From assembly GCF_921293095.1 (NCBI RefSeq), contig NC_060258.1, positions 7,206,607 through 7,270,606 on the forward strand: a DNA stretch of 64,000 bases, read 5' to 3'. Below, piece after piece: positions 11,418 through 24,570 of the stretch. How positions within the stretch are numbered: the stretch's first letter is position 1; each line of letters starts with the position of its first letter. Both the position numbers and the translations under genes were made by a program. The notes under the pieces are model-generated. The model saw only the letters and a list, made by a program, of their open reading frames with translations. It made no database searches and was not told the DNA's origin. The DNA is from Ischnura elegans (Eukaryota; Arthropoda; Insecta; Odonata; Coenagrionidae).

Positions 11418-11890
11418 TTTATGCACATGGGACTTTAAAGGGAAAATTTATTCTTTGTTTGTGAAAAGCATGTGCTACCATGAAAATAATACCAGAAAGG
11501 TAACTGATCCATATCTTCAACAAAATTGTGAAGTATCTTCTAGGAAGGTCCCAGAGTTGTGTATGAAATTGTGCAATGCCCTTCAAGTGCATCTAAAACC
11601 ACTCCAACAATGTCTGCATTTAAATCCCAGCTAAGGTGATTCCTGTTGTCAAAGTTTTTTTACAGTATGGAGGATAACTTCTTTTAGTTTTAATCTGACC
11701 TAAAAATTGCATTCCTGTAATGCCTCCAGGATGGAATAAATTATTATTTCCAATTTTTATTACTAAGGAACCAAAACTTTCATAGTTATTGCGATTCCAA
11801 CCCTTTTAGTCGCCTCTTACGACAAGCAGGGATACTGCGGAGGTATTCTCAAATCCCCTCTCCGCAGGGAATGCTTTCCTAAACAGCTAC
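11418..11890. other. Spacer between two transposons
   Basis: AT-rich flank followed by a more GC-rich stretch (11800-11880, CTCTTACGACAAGCAGGGATACTG). I do not recognise a gene. Confidence 0.4.
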
Positions 11891-13553
11891 CCCAGCCAGC
11901 ACAGAACAGGACGTTGCCCCTTAAATTACGGCAACTTTCCATCAACGATAAAGAAACGGCTGAATACGTTGCTATAAACATGACGGCAACGACGCAGCAA
12001 CGAAGGGGCAAAAATGCCGTTAAATGTCGCCAACGATAAAGCAACAGTTTCTTTTCGGTGACGTCACAGACACAAGGGACACCTACCGGCACTTTCGAGA
12101 ACTAACTGGGCAGCATCGCGACTGTGGCGCTACCTAGCGGGATTTATTGATACCACGTTGATACTGCTACCATGGCGGGGTATTCCAATAAATTCAAATA
12201 ATAATTGATAGGTCTGGGTTTAATAGAGAAATCAATCATTGACAGAATTTTGAAAATAAACTTTTATTTTCGCTGCAAACATTAAAATCCATTAGATATT
12301 CAAGCAAACGGTATTAAGAGGTCACAACAGCAATGATATCAAAAGCACCTAACACACCACAGAGCAACTGATTTTGTAATCAGAGCAGCCCCACCTGGGG
12401 AAATGACAGTTGGAAAAAACAATGAGCTACAGGGTAGTTCATAACCGAAAATGGAAAGAAATAGGTCTCCATCAATACAAAGCAAAATATAATGCTAACC
12501 AAAAGATAGCATGATCATTTTCAAGTGGAAATTATAGAATTACAGCAATATTTATGTTAAAGCCTCAAGCACAATAGATCCCCCACGAGGAACAGTACGA
12601 AAAATATCAATCTCACACATGACTCCAATATCAAAATAGGAGAATAAACAAATTATAGTTTTACATCATTAATTACATAGTAAGGGTTGAGGTCTTAACA
12701 GAAACTTGCATTCAATTTTTTGGAGTCTAGATTTAATTTACTTTCAAATTTTCTGTTGCAGCAGATCCTAACAGGCAGGGGATTGTTTTGTAAAGTTATA
12801 TTTGACATAACATATTGAAGTCTTATTCCGAACACGGAGGCATGAAATGCAATAGCAACACCAGTGTGCACTATTTAATGTGGCCTCTCATTTTAGTGGT
12901 CAACTACTTAATTACCATGGAACACAGCCATTTCATACAAGGACATACACATTCAAGGTTGTGGTGACAGGGAACATTAGCATGTGGTAATTAGGAAATG
13001 TTATTTTTAAAGAAGTTTTCTTCATACAATGTACACATTCAGTTGTTCACTGCCATAGCAAGCACGATGCCCTATTATGAATGCCCTATTATTAAATTGC
13101 TGTGTTCTATGACAATAAGGAAGCTGATCACCACAAGCTAACACACCCTAGCGTTCCTGCAGCATTTTATGCCTCCATATATGGAATAAGACGTAAGCTT
13201 CACCACTCCATGGAGCTGTTTAAGGGTAGGGCATTCTATAGCATTTGAGCTAGGTTCACAGGAAAGAAATGAAGTAAAATTAATTTATTTCAGCTATACG
13301 AAAGGCTATTCAACCAAACTTGGACCTATTCCTAGCAGCATTTGGCATTTTGAAAAATCATAAAAAATAGGACATTTAAGAAGGTGAAGAAACATTCCTT
13401 CTCCCTTGTCAGGCAAAAATCAAGGAGCATTAATGACATAGCTGTGTCTGTCGTAACAGTGATCAGTCGCTGACCTCACCTTATCCCACAATCATGTTAT
13501 GAGACTACAAACAAAACTGCCTTTCCACACTGACAGGTTCTGAGATAGGCAAA

Positions 13554-13720
13554 TTGAAAGAATCATGTTTCTTCGAGATCCCCTTTGAGTTGCCTTTCAG
13601 AACACTTTCTCGTTTCTTATTCCCTTTCTCTGCTCTGTATTTTGAGGCCTGGGATCATTCCCTGATGCTTCTTTTCACACTGATAGTATCAAATCAGGCT
13701 TATTTTGGCTTTTACACTCC
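13554..13720 (-). other. Weak coding-like, Lys-rich stretch
   Basis: On the minus strand a frame open for roughly 50 codons reads ASKYRAEKGNKKRESVLKGN, then SKGISKKHDSFNLPISEP, after a possible CAG acceptor near 13650. I do not recognise it. It may be an exon of a gene carried by the 5.1-kb element. Confidence 0.2.
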
Positions 13721-14354
13721 CTGCAAGGTAATGATAATTGGATTAGATATTATGCTGAATATGAAATATGAACATATGCTGAAAAGCTCTTTTCTTTCAA
13801 CTGTATTCCAAGATAAGGGAAGAGTAAATCGAAAGCACCAATGATTAAAAAATACTTACCAAATGAGACATTTATAATGGAGCTAAAATGCACTTCTTGT
13901 TTTCTGAGTGTCCCTTCAAACAGAAATACACAGCTAACTCATTCTATGTTAGGGTAGAACACTTGTTTTTGACTTTTGTTAAGCCCAGTCCTCATTTGAT
14001 TGTTCTGACTGCTCTTAAACATGATGTTCGAAGATCTTTCCTTCATGAAATAAAATCTGAAAAATGAGATGACCAGATAATTAATTATCTATGGTAATTG
14101 CTGAGAACCATTGAACATAGTGGCACAGCATTTTTAATTTCTAAGTACATCCCAGAGTTATCATAAAATTAAATATCAACAAGGAGGTGATGATGGTACC
14201 ATAACTTAAGTTTAAGACTCAAAGTGATAATCTATACAAAGTACCATGAGCATATTAACACTTAGGAGGCTATGAAGTCAAACAGTTGACAATGTAAATG
14301 AAATACCAACCAAATACTCCTCTTTCAGGTTCTTTCCCAGCAAACAATAGCAGT

Positions 14355-14572
14355 GAAGATTTCTCATGATTTGCACTGGATAAGGTCCTCCAGATCTCAT
14401 TCAAACGTTTCGACAAGCAACTTACCCATCGTCTTCAGGGATTCAAGAACCAAACGATTTAGGAATCCAACCTTGGATTCCAGAATCCCTGGAGACGATT
14501 GGTGAGTTGCTTGCGGAAACATTGGAAGGAGAAATGGAGGACCTTACCTGGTGCAAATCCTGAGAAATCTTC
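14355..14572. repeat. 218-bp foldback built from two inverted CTGAAGACGATG-GTCGAAACG modules
   Basis: Outer arms (GAAGATTTCTCATGATTTGC and its near-complement ending at 14572) pair, as do inner arms. On the minus strand the left arm reads CTGAAGACGATGGGTAAG, then GCTTGTCGAAACG; the right arm reads CTGGAGACGATTGGTGAG, then GCTTGCGGAAAC on the plus strand. The same CTGARGACGATG...TCGAAACG module occurs at both ends of the Penelope-like elements at 53877-61974, so this may be a solo inverted Penelope terminus. Confidence 0.7.
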
Positions 14573-14899
14573 CCCGATACCTCTGACCTCATTGGGTGCA
14601 CCAAGTGCTAACAATTGGACTTCACTGATTCTTCAGAAATAACACTCCAATTCTATAGAAAAGTTTAAGGCTCCTTCACTCCAACATTGTTTGAGGAATC
14701 TTTAAGTGCAACCTTTCCTTCTTAGGAGGCACTCATGCAACTGAAAACAGAATAGATAAGCTTTACACTTACATTTGCACATGATAAAGCACTCAAAAAA
14801 GCAAATTCTTATATGCAAACATTTACCAGGTGATGGTGGTTTCAGTATTCTGTCATCATCAGTCTCCATAGATGAAGAATTACTTACATCAGGATACTT

Positions 14900-15027
14900 T
14901 CAATTCTTTTTTGTCCTTTTCCTTTCCCAGTATTTTTTGATTTCAGTGACTAAAATGCCTCCATGTCTGTTCTCCGTCTTCACAAGTAGCCATCTCTGTT
15001 CAATAGCGACAGCTGCCACTACAGTCT
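14900..15027 (-). CDS. Possible terminal exon of an unknown gene
   Basis: After a CAG acceptor the only open frame reads TVVAAVAIEQRWLVKTENRH, then GGILVTEIKKYWERKRTKKN and a stop. A GTAAGT lies 12 bases after the stop, so a 3' UTR intron is possible. I see no match to a family I know. It lies inside the 5.1-kb element and may belong to its lost coding part. Confidence 0.22.
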
Positions 15028-17003
15028 CTGGAAGATGATTATTATAAAATGCCACCATTAGCCACACATTTCAAAGCATGAAGTCAATGTCAAAATTAAC
15101 TAAAATAAAAATATTTAATACTTGGCTTAGAGAACTAGTTTAAAATGTACAACCAAGTCTGTGCTCTCACACACACACACCATGAAACAACCCCTTTGAA
15201 TACATTTAAAAGGCACCCTGCCCTTGCAAGTCAAAGATGTTAACCCTCCCTTTAATCAAAACAAATGCTCACAAATATTGTTGCAAACTCACCAAATGGA
15301 GGCATGCAGAACTTCACGCCCAAGATATCCCATTCCTCACTGAGTCGAGAGCCATTTTATGACCTGTGACACTGAAGACCAGTTATAGCCTAGGGTAATA
15401 TTCAATAATCTTATCTCCATCCAATTTTACCCATGACTATGCAAAAGCCTGCACTGTGAGGCCAGTAAATTTTTTTATGTGGAAGAAATATTAACACTTG
15501 CCAAGGCATCCTGAAAAAAAGAGGAAAAAAAATCATGACTATGAGGCGTTCACTCTTCAGTTACTTAAAAACATGAGATCATAAAATTCCATTGAAAGTA
15601 AAGTTAATTATTGTATATGAAGACTAGTTAATAGTGATGCATTAAATGATTGCACACTCCAGTAATTGAGGAAATATCTCTGCGATTATGCTAAATTTTA
15701 CTGCTCAACTCAATATTTCAAGAGTGTTTGGTAGGGGGTGAGTTCTCACCAACGTGCAGTACTGAACGTTGCACTCCATTGAATGAAAAACTTAAGCGTT
15801 CCATCGTGCACCCACAAACTCGCAGTATGAGCACCCACCAGACATACATCGATCCATACTATAGAAACACAACAGAACTAACTCAATGGTAATGAAAACT
15901 TAAGTGTACTGTTAATGAATTTCATAATGAACGACGGTAAACAGAGTCTAGACTTACCTTTCACGAATCCTGGCGGAATACGGTGGTTGAACCCTCGAAG
16001 AGGCTTCTAACTTGCACTGCCCTAGCCAAATCCAAAAAAACTTGTAACCACTGAACACTTTTTCTCACTAAGAACACGATTTAACAAGAGTTAAAATCAC
16101 TCGCGAAAACTTAAGTTAGTGAAAATTACAAACGAAAATTCACGTCAGTGAAAATTAGGAATACAATAAGGTCAGAGTACGACGGGTGGACATGATAATC
16201 GGATATGAAGGTGAAATGAAATGAAAAGTGAAAATGGAGAAGCTGAAACCACGCTAAGTTTGACGGATGAAGTAAATGAACAATTTAAGTAAAATTAAAG
16301 TTCTTGAAAAAATCTATTTACTAAAGGTTTGGTGAACGAAAACCGTCCCTCGACCATTCAAAAAGGAGAAAAGCATCACGACGAACACAAAGCATGAATT
16401 CACATATCAACAAAGCTATGTACCAAAGTTACTATGGCTACCGGCAACGGCGGATAACGGGTTCTTCCCAAAGTGCATTTCGCATTGCGCGCACGATGGT
16501 TTCGCATGGCCTCGCTGTCGTGAGCAGACGATATGATCGAGCGTAAAATTTCATGCGAAGGAGGAAATCGTAATGGTACAGCCTTTAATTATCAATGGTA
16601 TTTTAGTAATTTCACTTCGCCGATAATAAATATCCAGAGAATCGTCAACCTTGAGAGACGCTTATTATATTATCTCAATCTTTTTCCATCGCCACCGAGT
16701 GACTTGGAGACATATTAATTTATAAATCCACAAAATAGTCGAATAAATACCACTTATCCCATAAAACACATTATGCAAAGTTAATTGCGTAAGTCGTGAA
16801 ACCTTTTATTTCTAGCAGATCGTTAATTAGAGCGAATGCATTCACATAAAATAGGATATGAAGCAGCCGTCCAAACTGAGCAACTTCACGGCAACGCGTT
16901 GCCGTCATGTTGATATCATCCACGGCGCAACGTCAAAGGATAAACTGTTGCCGCTTCGTTGTCTTGGACGTTTACATAAACGTCGGCGAGTGTGCTGGCT
17001 GGG

Positions 17004-20000
17004 ACTATTAAGTGCTTGTTCCACTGAAGAGTAATTCTGATGTTTTTTTTAAGAATAATGTACAAGCAGCCTAGGTCTTTGATTGTGAAACTCCGAAAAA
17101 AAAAGAATAAAATCAAGTTGCTTATTCACCACCAAAATTTATATTACAAATGAAAGCAATGTTGCACATGAAATGCGTGTATTCTCTTCCAAAGTTAGGA
17201 GAAGTGTGACTGCAATGTATAAGTAAAGGTATTCCAGTATATGCAGATTGTACAAAAATTAACGTTTTAAGGAAACTGATTTGATGGCCCACTGAGGTGC
17301 CAGTAAAGAGAATATACACTTTCACAATCGAAGGCCATGAAATGATGACATCGACAATCTAATTTAAATGTGATTTTACAAATTAATAAAATTCCTGACT
17401 TTATACCTTGAAATGTCTGTGGTAATACTTACTGAGAGTTACTTTGGTAGAAGTTATCCAGTAATATTAAGTAGTTGACATACATATAAGTATTGCAACA
17501 CAGGTACAAGCAATTTAAGGTAATTAAGATTCTTTTGCATGAGCAGAAACAAAGGAGAGATTTATATTTATTTATCACAATCAATCGAAATTTTGTCAGC
17601 AACATTTACCAATGGTTGTTTCACATTTTTTTAGTGATTTGGGTAAAAAAGTTCAAATTCAGGCCACTTTATTTCCTTCAATAGCTATTTCATTCGTTGC
17701 TTCTCTATTCCTGAGGTGAGATTTGCGAAGTAAAACACTTTAACAGTGAAATACATAGGTGGACACCATGGGTTTCACACCTCTTGGCGCTTAGTTGTAT
17801 GCAGGCAGATCAGGTATGCATTCTTGCCATTAAATCCAGCCTCTGCTGTGCCTGGATTAAGAAGAATGCCTCATGCTTTTGTACTTCTGGGTTAACATCC
17901 ATACATCAGTTCAAAGCCTTGAGTTGAGCCTCTGGAAGGCATGGCTCTCTTCAGAGTATCCATATGTTGTTCGGATAGACAGAGGGAAGAGATTTCCTGT
18001 TGTCCAAGTTCGCCTCTGCTCTGCCCTTTACATATCCTAAGAAACCCATCTGGAACAGTCAAGTAAAGAATACCTTAATGACAATAATTGGACAAACAAT
18101 CTGGATAAACTTAAAAACTGCCTCATAAAATTATATGTATTGGAAATAATGATTAAGGTAATAATACCTATTAGGCATTTTAGGAAATTTAATATTCTTA
18201 TAATGTGGGTATACCACAGTTCTAAGAAGTTAAGACCCTAGAGGTAATTCCACAGTTGGCGCTGATGAGAGTACATCACCACTAACCACTTCTAGCCATT
18301 GCCTAGAGATGTTACAGCATTTTGCAGCCTCTTATTAATGGGAGCAGTAGGAAGGGAAGAGGATGAACAAGAGACTGTTCAGGCCTACTGAGGGTAGAGA
18401 TTATACCAGAGGTTACATAGGTCAAATTCCAATGAAACAACACCACTTCAGTATATACCATATATGTACTAACACGAGTACATCTGCGAAGCATTTCAGC
18501 AAACGAGAACTAACTACATATGACTAAAGTCCTGGTACACCAATGCAGCTGCCAAAAAGCTATAAACCAAAGTTAATCTCTAGAGCACCGAGTAGTGCTG
18601 AAGGATATGCATCAAATTAACAGATAAAAATGGTGACTTGCAAAAAAAGACCCTCTTAGAATAAGAAACCATTGCTGAGAGAATCATTGCATCTACAAGA
18701 TAGTTGGTGGAATTACGGTAGCTGCAGGATGGAGAATGAAATGTGCCGACATTCACAGAGATTCAATTTTTATGTAGTGCTGTACTACCATGCATACATT
18801 ATAGATGAGTTAAAACAGAAATATAAAAAGAGACTATCCCCACTTAAGTGAGAAACAATACTATGAATTATCAACCAGTCATGAACAAACAAATGCATAA
18901 GATTCAACAAAAATTTTTTACTTTTGATAAAAATTTTTAGTAGCTTACACACACAACAAGTAAACATATTAACATTGAAAATAAGGAGGTGGATAAACCA
19001 CTTGAGGCTTTTGAACATGAATGCATTATATTTAAAAATCCAATTGAACTGGGTACATGCCTGCAGATCCCTTCAGTTTCACCAACTGGCAGGATCCCCA
19101 ACCATGGATGCCCTAATGTCACCATAACTCAAGACCCCTTCTAAAAAGGCCCCATTCCTCTGAAAAATACTTTTCCCATTAACAATCATCATAACATAGA
19201 AACCGGAAATCAATGATTGAAGGAGAATCTTCCACCCCTCCATGTGACAACAGAGCTCCACATTGCCGTGTAAAAAATTGATGGACTGGGTAGATAGGCT
19301 ATACTAGTGTACTCCAACAAACCTCCTTCAAGAGCCCATGCATTGATACATGATGCAATATGCTTCTTATTACAGCACTCACTGGCAGCATGTCATGATA
19401 TATTTGCTTTGCTAAAATAAAAAAATGTTTCTCGCTGTTATGGTTTTTAATTTTTTTATTGCATGCATTAAGTACTAGTGATTCATAGTCCTGAACAAAT
19501 CATTCACCACTAGCCATGCAGAACTGCCACGAATTTCAACTAATGCCAAAATGATATCAAATAACTCATACAAGGGATCAGGGTAAGTTGATATGATGTG
19601 AATAAATTGTACAATAGCATACTCGAAAGAACTTCCTTTTTGGAGCTCATGCATTAATATATCATGCAAGGTGCCTCTCATGAAGGCATATGAATTGCCG
19701 CTATTCAACTAAAATAAGTTATTTTGTAACGATGATCGGTTTGTTAAATATCCGTTCCCACTATAGCACCTATACCAATAAACACATGATCATGTAACAC
19801 TCGCGTTTTGTGCACACACATGACTTTAAATGCAAAAACAACCAAGCTTTTCAGTTAACAGAAGAATTTACTCGTAACGGATGGGCCCGGCTGTGGAGAT
19901 GACATGGTGAGTTGTCAATATGGACGTCAAACTCGGCAGTCGACAATTGATTATCAGCAAACAATAAAATATAGTGAAATCTGCAGTAGGGAATTGAAAA

Positions 20001-21116
20001 TAGCCTCTCAAGAAGATTGAAGGACAAACAGTTACAGATACATTAGTCTTTGACATGGAGAATGAAAGTGCAACAACAATACCCGAAGGGAAGCTCAGCT
20101 AATCAACACAAACCACAAAATAACAGTATTACAATATATATTTATCCAAGAATTAAATACTTCTTCCTCTCATGCACCGGCTATTGAAATCGAGAGCAGC
20201 TTCATATGCTACAATGGGTTTAATTAAACTGCTGGAGTGCAAGTTAAATTATAATAGTGACTTCTACAATATTTTCAACGCCACTTACTAATTAAAGCCT
20301 AAATGTTTTCACAGTCTTTGATAAGGAAACAGCTATGGTGACATTGACCAAAAACGAAACACTGTGGAGACGGAAAATGTTTATTTAAGAATTGTAATGT
20401 ACAGTAATATCCATCACATACTGAGTTCAAATAACCACATAAGGAAATGTAAATGCTTAATCGATTGCTCATGACCACAATAACTGACAATTGGCAATGA
20501 CCACATAAGGAAAAGTAATGCTTAATTAACGATGTGTTATGGAAGGACAATAAAATCATTAAAATGTAAGCTTTCACAATTGGTATGAAAATAATAGTTA
20601 TGGTGTACAGGTCGCTTAGTGACACAATTTATTGAAGCACCCTTACATGGCCGAATAAAGGAATATATTGTATTCCTGAATCAATGTATGAAAATGAAAT
20701 TAGTCTAAATGCTTTTGATTCCAAATGCAACGAACACATTGATGCCAACATATTTCCTCTAGCTTCAAAGGAAATCAGCAGTTCATTTAATGGGAAAGAA
20801 GTTTCGAAAATATTGTGAACACTGCCTTTGCATGTGTTTATGGTACTTCATGTTGCAAAACCCTGTGTAATAACATATATAGTTTAAAAAAATGTAGATT
20901 CACTTCCCTCGACTACCAACAGCATATGTTACCACCTATTCCCTGGTTATTCCACATTACCTATCGTGGTTACCAGGCAAATGCTTCCTGATCTTATCCA
21001 GGGAATTACACCAACAGAAAAGAAACCCCCTTTTACATGCTTACTATGAAACTGTTAAAAACCATGTGTTTTCACTCCTCCGTAAAATATTTATGAGAAA
21101 GCCCATACCTTCCTGG
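17004..21116. other. Long stretch without a recognisable gene
   Basis: AT-rich DNA. One coding-like piece on the minus strand (about 17850-17940) reads MDVNPEVQKHEAFFLIQAQQ, then RLDLMARMHT and a stop; it may be a last exon or a relic. Near 20435-20530 a short direct repeat (CCACATAAGGAAA...GCTTAA) occurs twice, about 65 bp apart. Nothing else stands out. Confidence 0.4.
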
Positions 21117-23741
21117 TTAACCTGGATCCGCCCAATGTAACATAAATGTCACACCCTGTATCACTCCACTGTAATGGCTCTTGCATCGTTCGGGCACGGT
21201 ATATTGTTGTGTTTTATACCTTATAAGAAAGAGGAAGCTAAGTGCTTCAATTCAAGGTAAGAATTGTCAAGTGAGAGTGAAGACCTATCCTTTGAGTACC
21301 CCTGGTACTTATGCGCCTTCCCTAGACACTAAAAATGGACGTTCGCTTTGTGTAAATATTTAATTTTTTCAATAACTGTATGTGCTACAGCGACAATTTT
21401 TGGTGTGTATCAACATAATGATACAAAATTATTAATAATACATTAATATGTTTGGTATTGCTTTCCATTTCCGTAATATACTCTGATAAATGTTACTGTG
21501 ACATAAATGTCACATTGGGCGGATCCCTATGCAAATCTTCAAAGTTTCGAATTTTATGCTCTGGTTAGAATTTATTCCATTTTCAACGTTTTTTCCTTCG
21601 TATTCCCGCCAAAAGACTTATTATTTATCAATTAGTCGATAAATTTGCATTTATTAACTTTTATTCCGGTAATCACTTTTGAATTAAATTTTTTAATATT
21701 AGGGATATCGATAGCTCAGAGATATTACACTGTGTGAAGCCAAATAGCTTCCGGAAAGCGAAGACTTTGACGAAGTACAATATACCTTGAGCTACCAGAA
21801 GCAGCAATTGTCACTGATGAGGACATTGCAGATGACTAGGCTGGTGGACTTGTGGAAAATTTAACGGGAAGACAACTTCGGGCAAGAGTGGAGCTTGTTT
21901 TGCAGCTTGATAATGATAATACTAATGAATTTCAAGAGAAGTCCTGAAGTATTTCGGTACCAGTTAGATGTAAGGAAAAGGATTCGAAGTCAACGAAGCT
22001 TACATCACTTCTCCAATAGAAAAAAGTAAAAAGAGAAGCTGCCAATTTGCGACAAGAAGGTCATTTTGTAAGAAATACGTTATTCCCCGAAAAAGATCTT
22101 CCTGAACAGAGGGAAAAATTAGGTGTAGAAATTTTTAAAATAGTTTTTTCGGATGACATTCTTTTTTCTCATGTCAGAATTAGATAATTATACTACTTCT
22201 ATTGTTTTTTCATCTTCTAGCATCAGTAAAGAGGTCATGAAAATTGTCATTGGGATTTTACTGTTATGGGGTTGTAACTGGTTTCCATCCAAGCGATGCT
22301 CCTGGGAAGATTCTGGGGGTGCTCACAACTCAATGGTTACCGTAACCTAGCGAAGGAATAGGTTCTTTGTGATGAGTAGATACCTTCACAGTGCAGACTA
22401 ATACGATGCCCGACATAATAGAAAAATTGTGGTAGCTTTGCCGTAGATCACTAAATTGAAAGAACGTTTCAGAGGGATTTTTCCCACTGAAAAAACTCTC
22501 TTTTGGCAGGAGTATGATTGTGGAGTATTTTGGTATCCATCCTTGCATGTAATTCATTCGGCGGAGGACAATCAGTTTTGGTGGTAATGGTGGAATATTT
22601 TCCTTGACTTTTGGATGTAGCTGTTCACAATCTGAAGCTGTTCACAATCTGTTCACGAGCGAAATCTGGTCATTGCATGTCACAATTAGAGATCAGGCGT
22701 GTAATAATGCAAACATTACTGATCATACATTTATGCAAAGGCAAGTATAGCCGCCGTACTACTTCATTTTTAACAGAGGCAGACAGTGAAATATGTTACG
22801 ATGCTAATGATCAATTAGTCTCAAAAGATTGCGTCGTCGTGCTGGAGAACATTGCGCTTCCGTCAAATGCACTGCATGCGATGCATGAAATATGGACAAA
22901 TATTGCTTTACTACTTACCACTCAAAATGGTACGTATACACCGGCATTGAACTCTAAAGCAATCTTTAGTTTATGTGAAACAAATTGATTCAAATTTAAT
23001 TCAATTTTAAAAGGTATTACACCCTTATATGTTGTGAGAATATTTTTCAAACATGTATATTTATTCTATGTATTTTCCAAAATTGGGAAATGCATTTTCA
23101 ACTATTTTACTTATTAGCCATGTAAAAATATTATTTAAATGTACCTTCAACAAATCCATTGATTGTGTCAATTCAAGGTTCTGTAATTTCATAACACTAC
23201 TGCTGAAAACTTAAATTTATACATAAATTTAAAATAATTTTTCTTGATGTGTATTTGACAAGTTTATAATATAAACATTATAAATTTAAATATACCCCAA
23301 ACTTGTGAAATAGCATTGAAAAAATCCAAAACACTTCTACATCTTAAAAAAAAACAATTTACATCGAAAAATTTATGAATCGCGGGCAATGGAACTCTGA
23401 AAATTATTGCTAAATTTTTAAACAATTTACTTTAAATTTAAACAAAAGCTTGAAAATAGTGTACGTAATTAATAATATGTTTTTCTAGTGTTTTTTTATC
23501 ATTTAAATGAACAGTGCAGCTCAAATGCGAAAAATATTTGCTTTTTCTGGGGAAATATTACCTTGCACCAAAAGACAACAGATCCGCCCAATGTGACATT
23601 TATGTCACAGCCTGTATCTCGGAAACTATACAACCGATCAACGAAATTTTTTCAGAATGTCGTAAAAATAAGACCCTTACCATTCCCCTAGAATATGAAT
23701 TATTAATCTCAAAAAAAATATTTTGGGCGGATCCAGGTTAA
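21117..23741. mobile_element. Decayed piggyBac-like transposon flanked by TTAA
   Basis: TTAA (21117-21120 and 23738-23741) flanks ends that read CCTGGATCCGCCCA, inverted at 23724-23737. TTAA target sites are the mark of piggyBac. A longer terminal module, GGATCCGCCCAATGTGACAT followed by TTATGTCACA, also occurs inverted at 21497-21526 and again at 23581-23610. Each end is therefore bounded by two facing copies. The interior (about 21780-22990) has scraps of piggyBac-type transposase. Confidence 0.78.
21780..22990 (+). pseudogene. piggyBac-like transposase relic
   Basis: Reading across frames on the plus strand gives an acidic N-terminal stretch (LPEAAIVTDEDIADD), then RNRFFVMSRYLHSAD, LKERFRGIFPTEKTLFWQ, a later TFGCSCSQSEAVHNLFTS region and RRTTSFLTEADSEI. 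In intact piggyBac transposases these correspond to the acidic start, the RF..i.RyLHf.d block, the KLRPL..F...y.P....S.DE block and the DNfFTS block. At least five stops or frame changes break it, so it is inactive. Confidence 0.65.
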
Positions 23742-24069
23742 AGTGGATACTGTCGGGCCCCCTGCAGTCTCTGCACCCCATCCAGCTATAAATTACGGAG
23801 GTTATGTATGTAAGAACATATGCCCAATAGGTGAAGATATAGCATATATATAAATATATTAGTACGACATTTGTGATCTTACGATTCAAATTACTCCTCC
23901 CTCACCCTACAATCCCAAAGAAAAGGTGTGATGAAGTCAATCACCTGAAATCCACCAACGGGATTTGTAATCACCAGAAAGGGAAATGAAATCACCAGAA
24001 TGAGTATCATGTTAATGCATGAACGCAATGGCAACTATAATACAAATGAATATTTGACATAATTAGGAA
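23742..24069. other. Short spacer, nothing recognised
   Basis: AT-rich, with no exon or repeat that I can support. Confidence 0.4.
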
Positions 24070-24570
24070 TCAAGTGAGTGAAAACATTGTCTTACTCTCC
24101 CTTGTGTCCATCAGTTGATGGCTACTAAATGACGCCGATGAATAATATATGTTTCCCCATTGAGCTGGAGTGGGTATCGTGCTTAATAGAACCACCCTCA
24201 ATGTCAAGCAATGAGTCCTGAGAAGTATCCAATGGAAATTACTCATCAGCTGGTGAAATCTTACGTCCCTCCCCAAGTCATTGGATCCTATTGATAATAT
24301 AATTGGAGAACAAAAGCATCCAACATCCAGCAAAACTCTCCGCAATTCCGTCATGCTCTGGCCCGATACGCAAAGTCCAACAGCAGCAGGACAACCTATC
24401 AGCAAATGAAGCATTTAGCATCGAAAATAAGTTGCATTAAGGATTCGTTAAAAAGAGAAAAAATTCTCCTGCCTCTCTCAAAGCGGTACCCCAGAAGAGA
24501 CACCAACCACACAAAATGGCTGTCTCCCACCATTATGTGCCCGTAAATCTCGCGTCTATCCATGGAGAAT
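24070..24570 (-). pseudogene. SGNH/GDSL-hydrolase-like exon fragments
   Basis: On the minus strand a reading frame around 24420-24560 gives MDRREIYGHIMVGDSHFVWL, containing a GDS like SGNH block I. Downstream (24070-24395, after a possible TAG acceptor) another frame gives SGQSMTELRRVLLDVG, then IILSIGSNDLGRDVRF, containing GSND like block III, then LTLRVVLLSTIPTPAQWG. Order and spacing suit an SGNH-fold protein. I cannot join the two with an in-frame GT-AG intron, and no block V DxxH is visible before the stop. It is either a decayed copy or part of a gene whose splicing I have misread. Confidence 0.42.

Larger units (their letters stand above)
11891..17003. mobile_element. 5.1-kb DNA transposon with CCCAGCCAGCACA inverted ends
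   Basis: CCCAGCCAGCACA at 11891-11903 is repeated in inverted form at 16991-17003. Both subterminal regions are rich in CAACG, GGCAAC and CATGACGGCAACG. AC lies outside each end (11889-11890; 17004-17005) and could be a 2-bp target duplication. The CCCAG start and possible 2-bp duplication match the Tnp2/BEN element, which suggests the same superfamily. The interior has no long ORF. Short coding-like stretches on the minus strand (one at 14900-15027) may be remains of multi-exon genes. At 14355-14572 there is a foldback insertion. Confidence 0.65.

Noticed and set aside
15168-15182. Short CA-dinucleotide run
   Set aside because: Too short to be more than an ordinary microsatellite.
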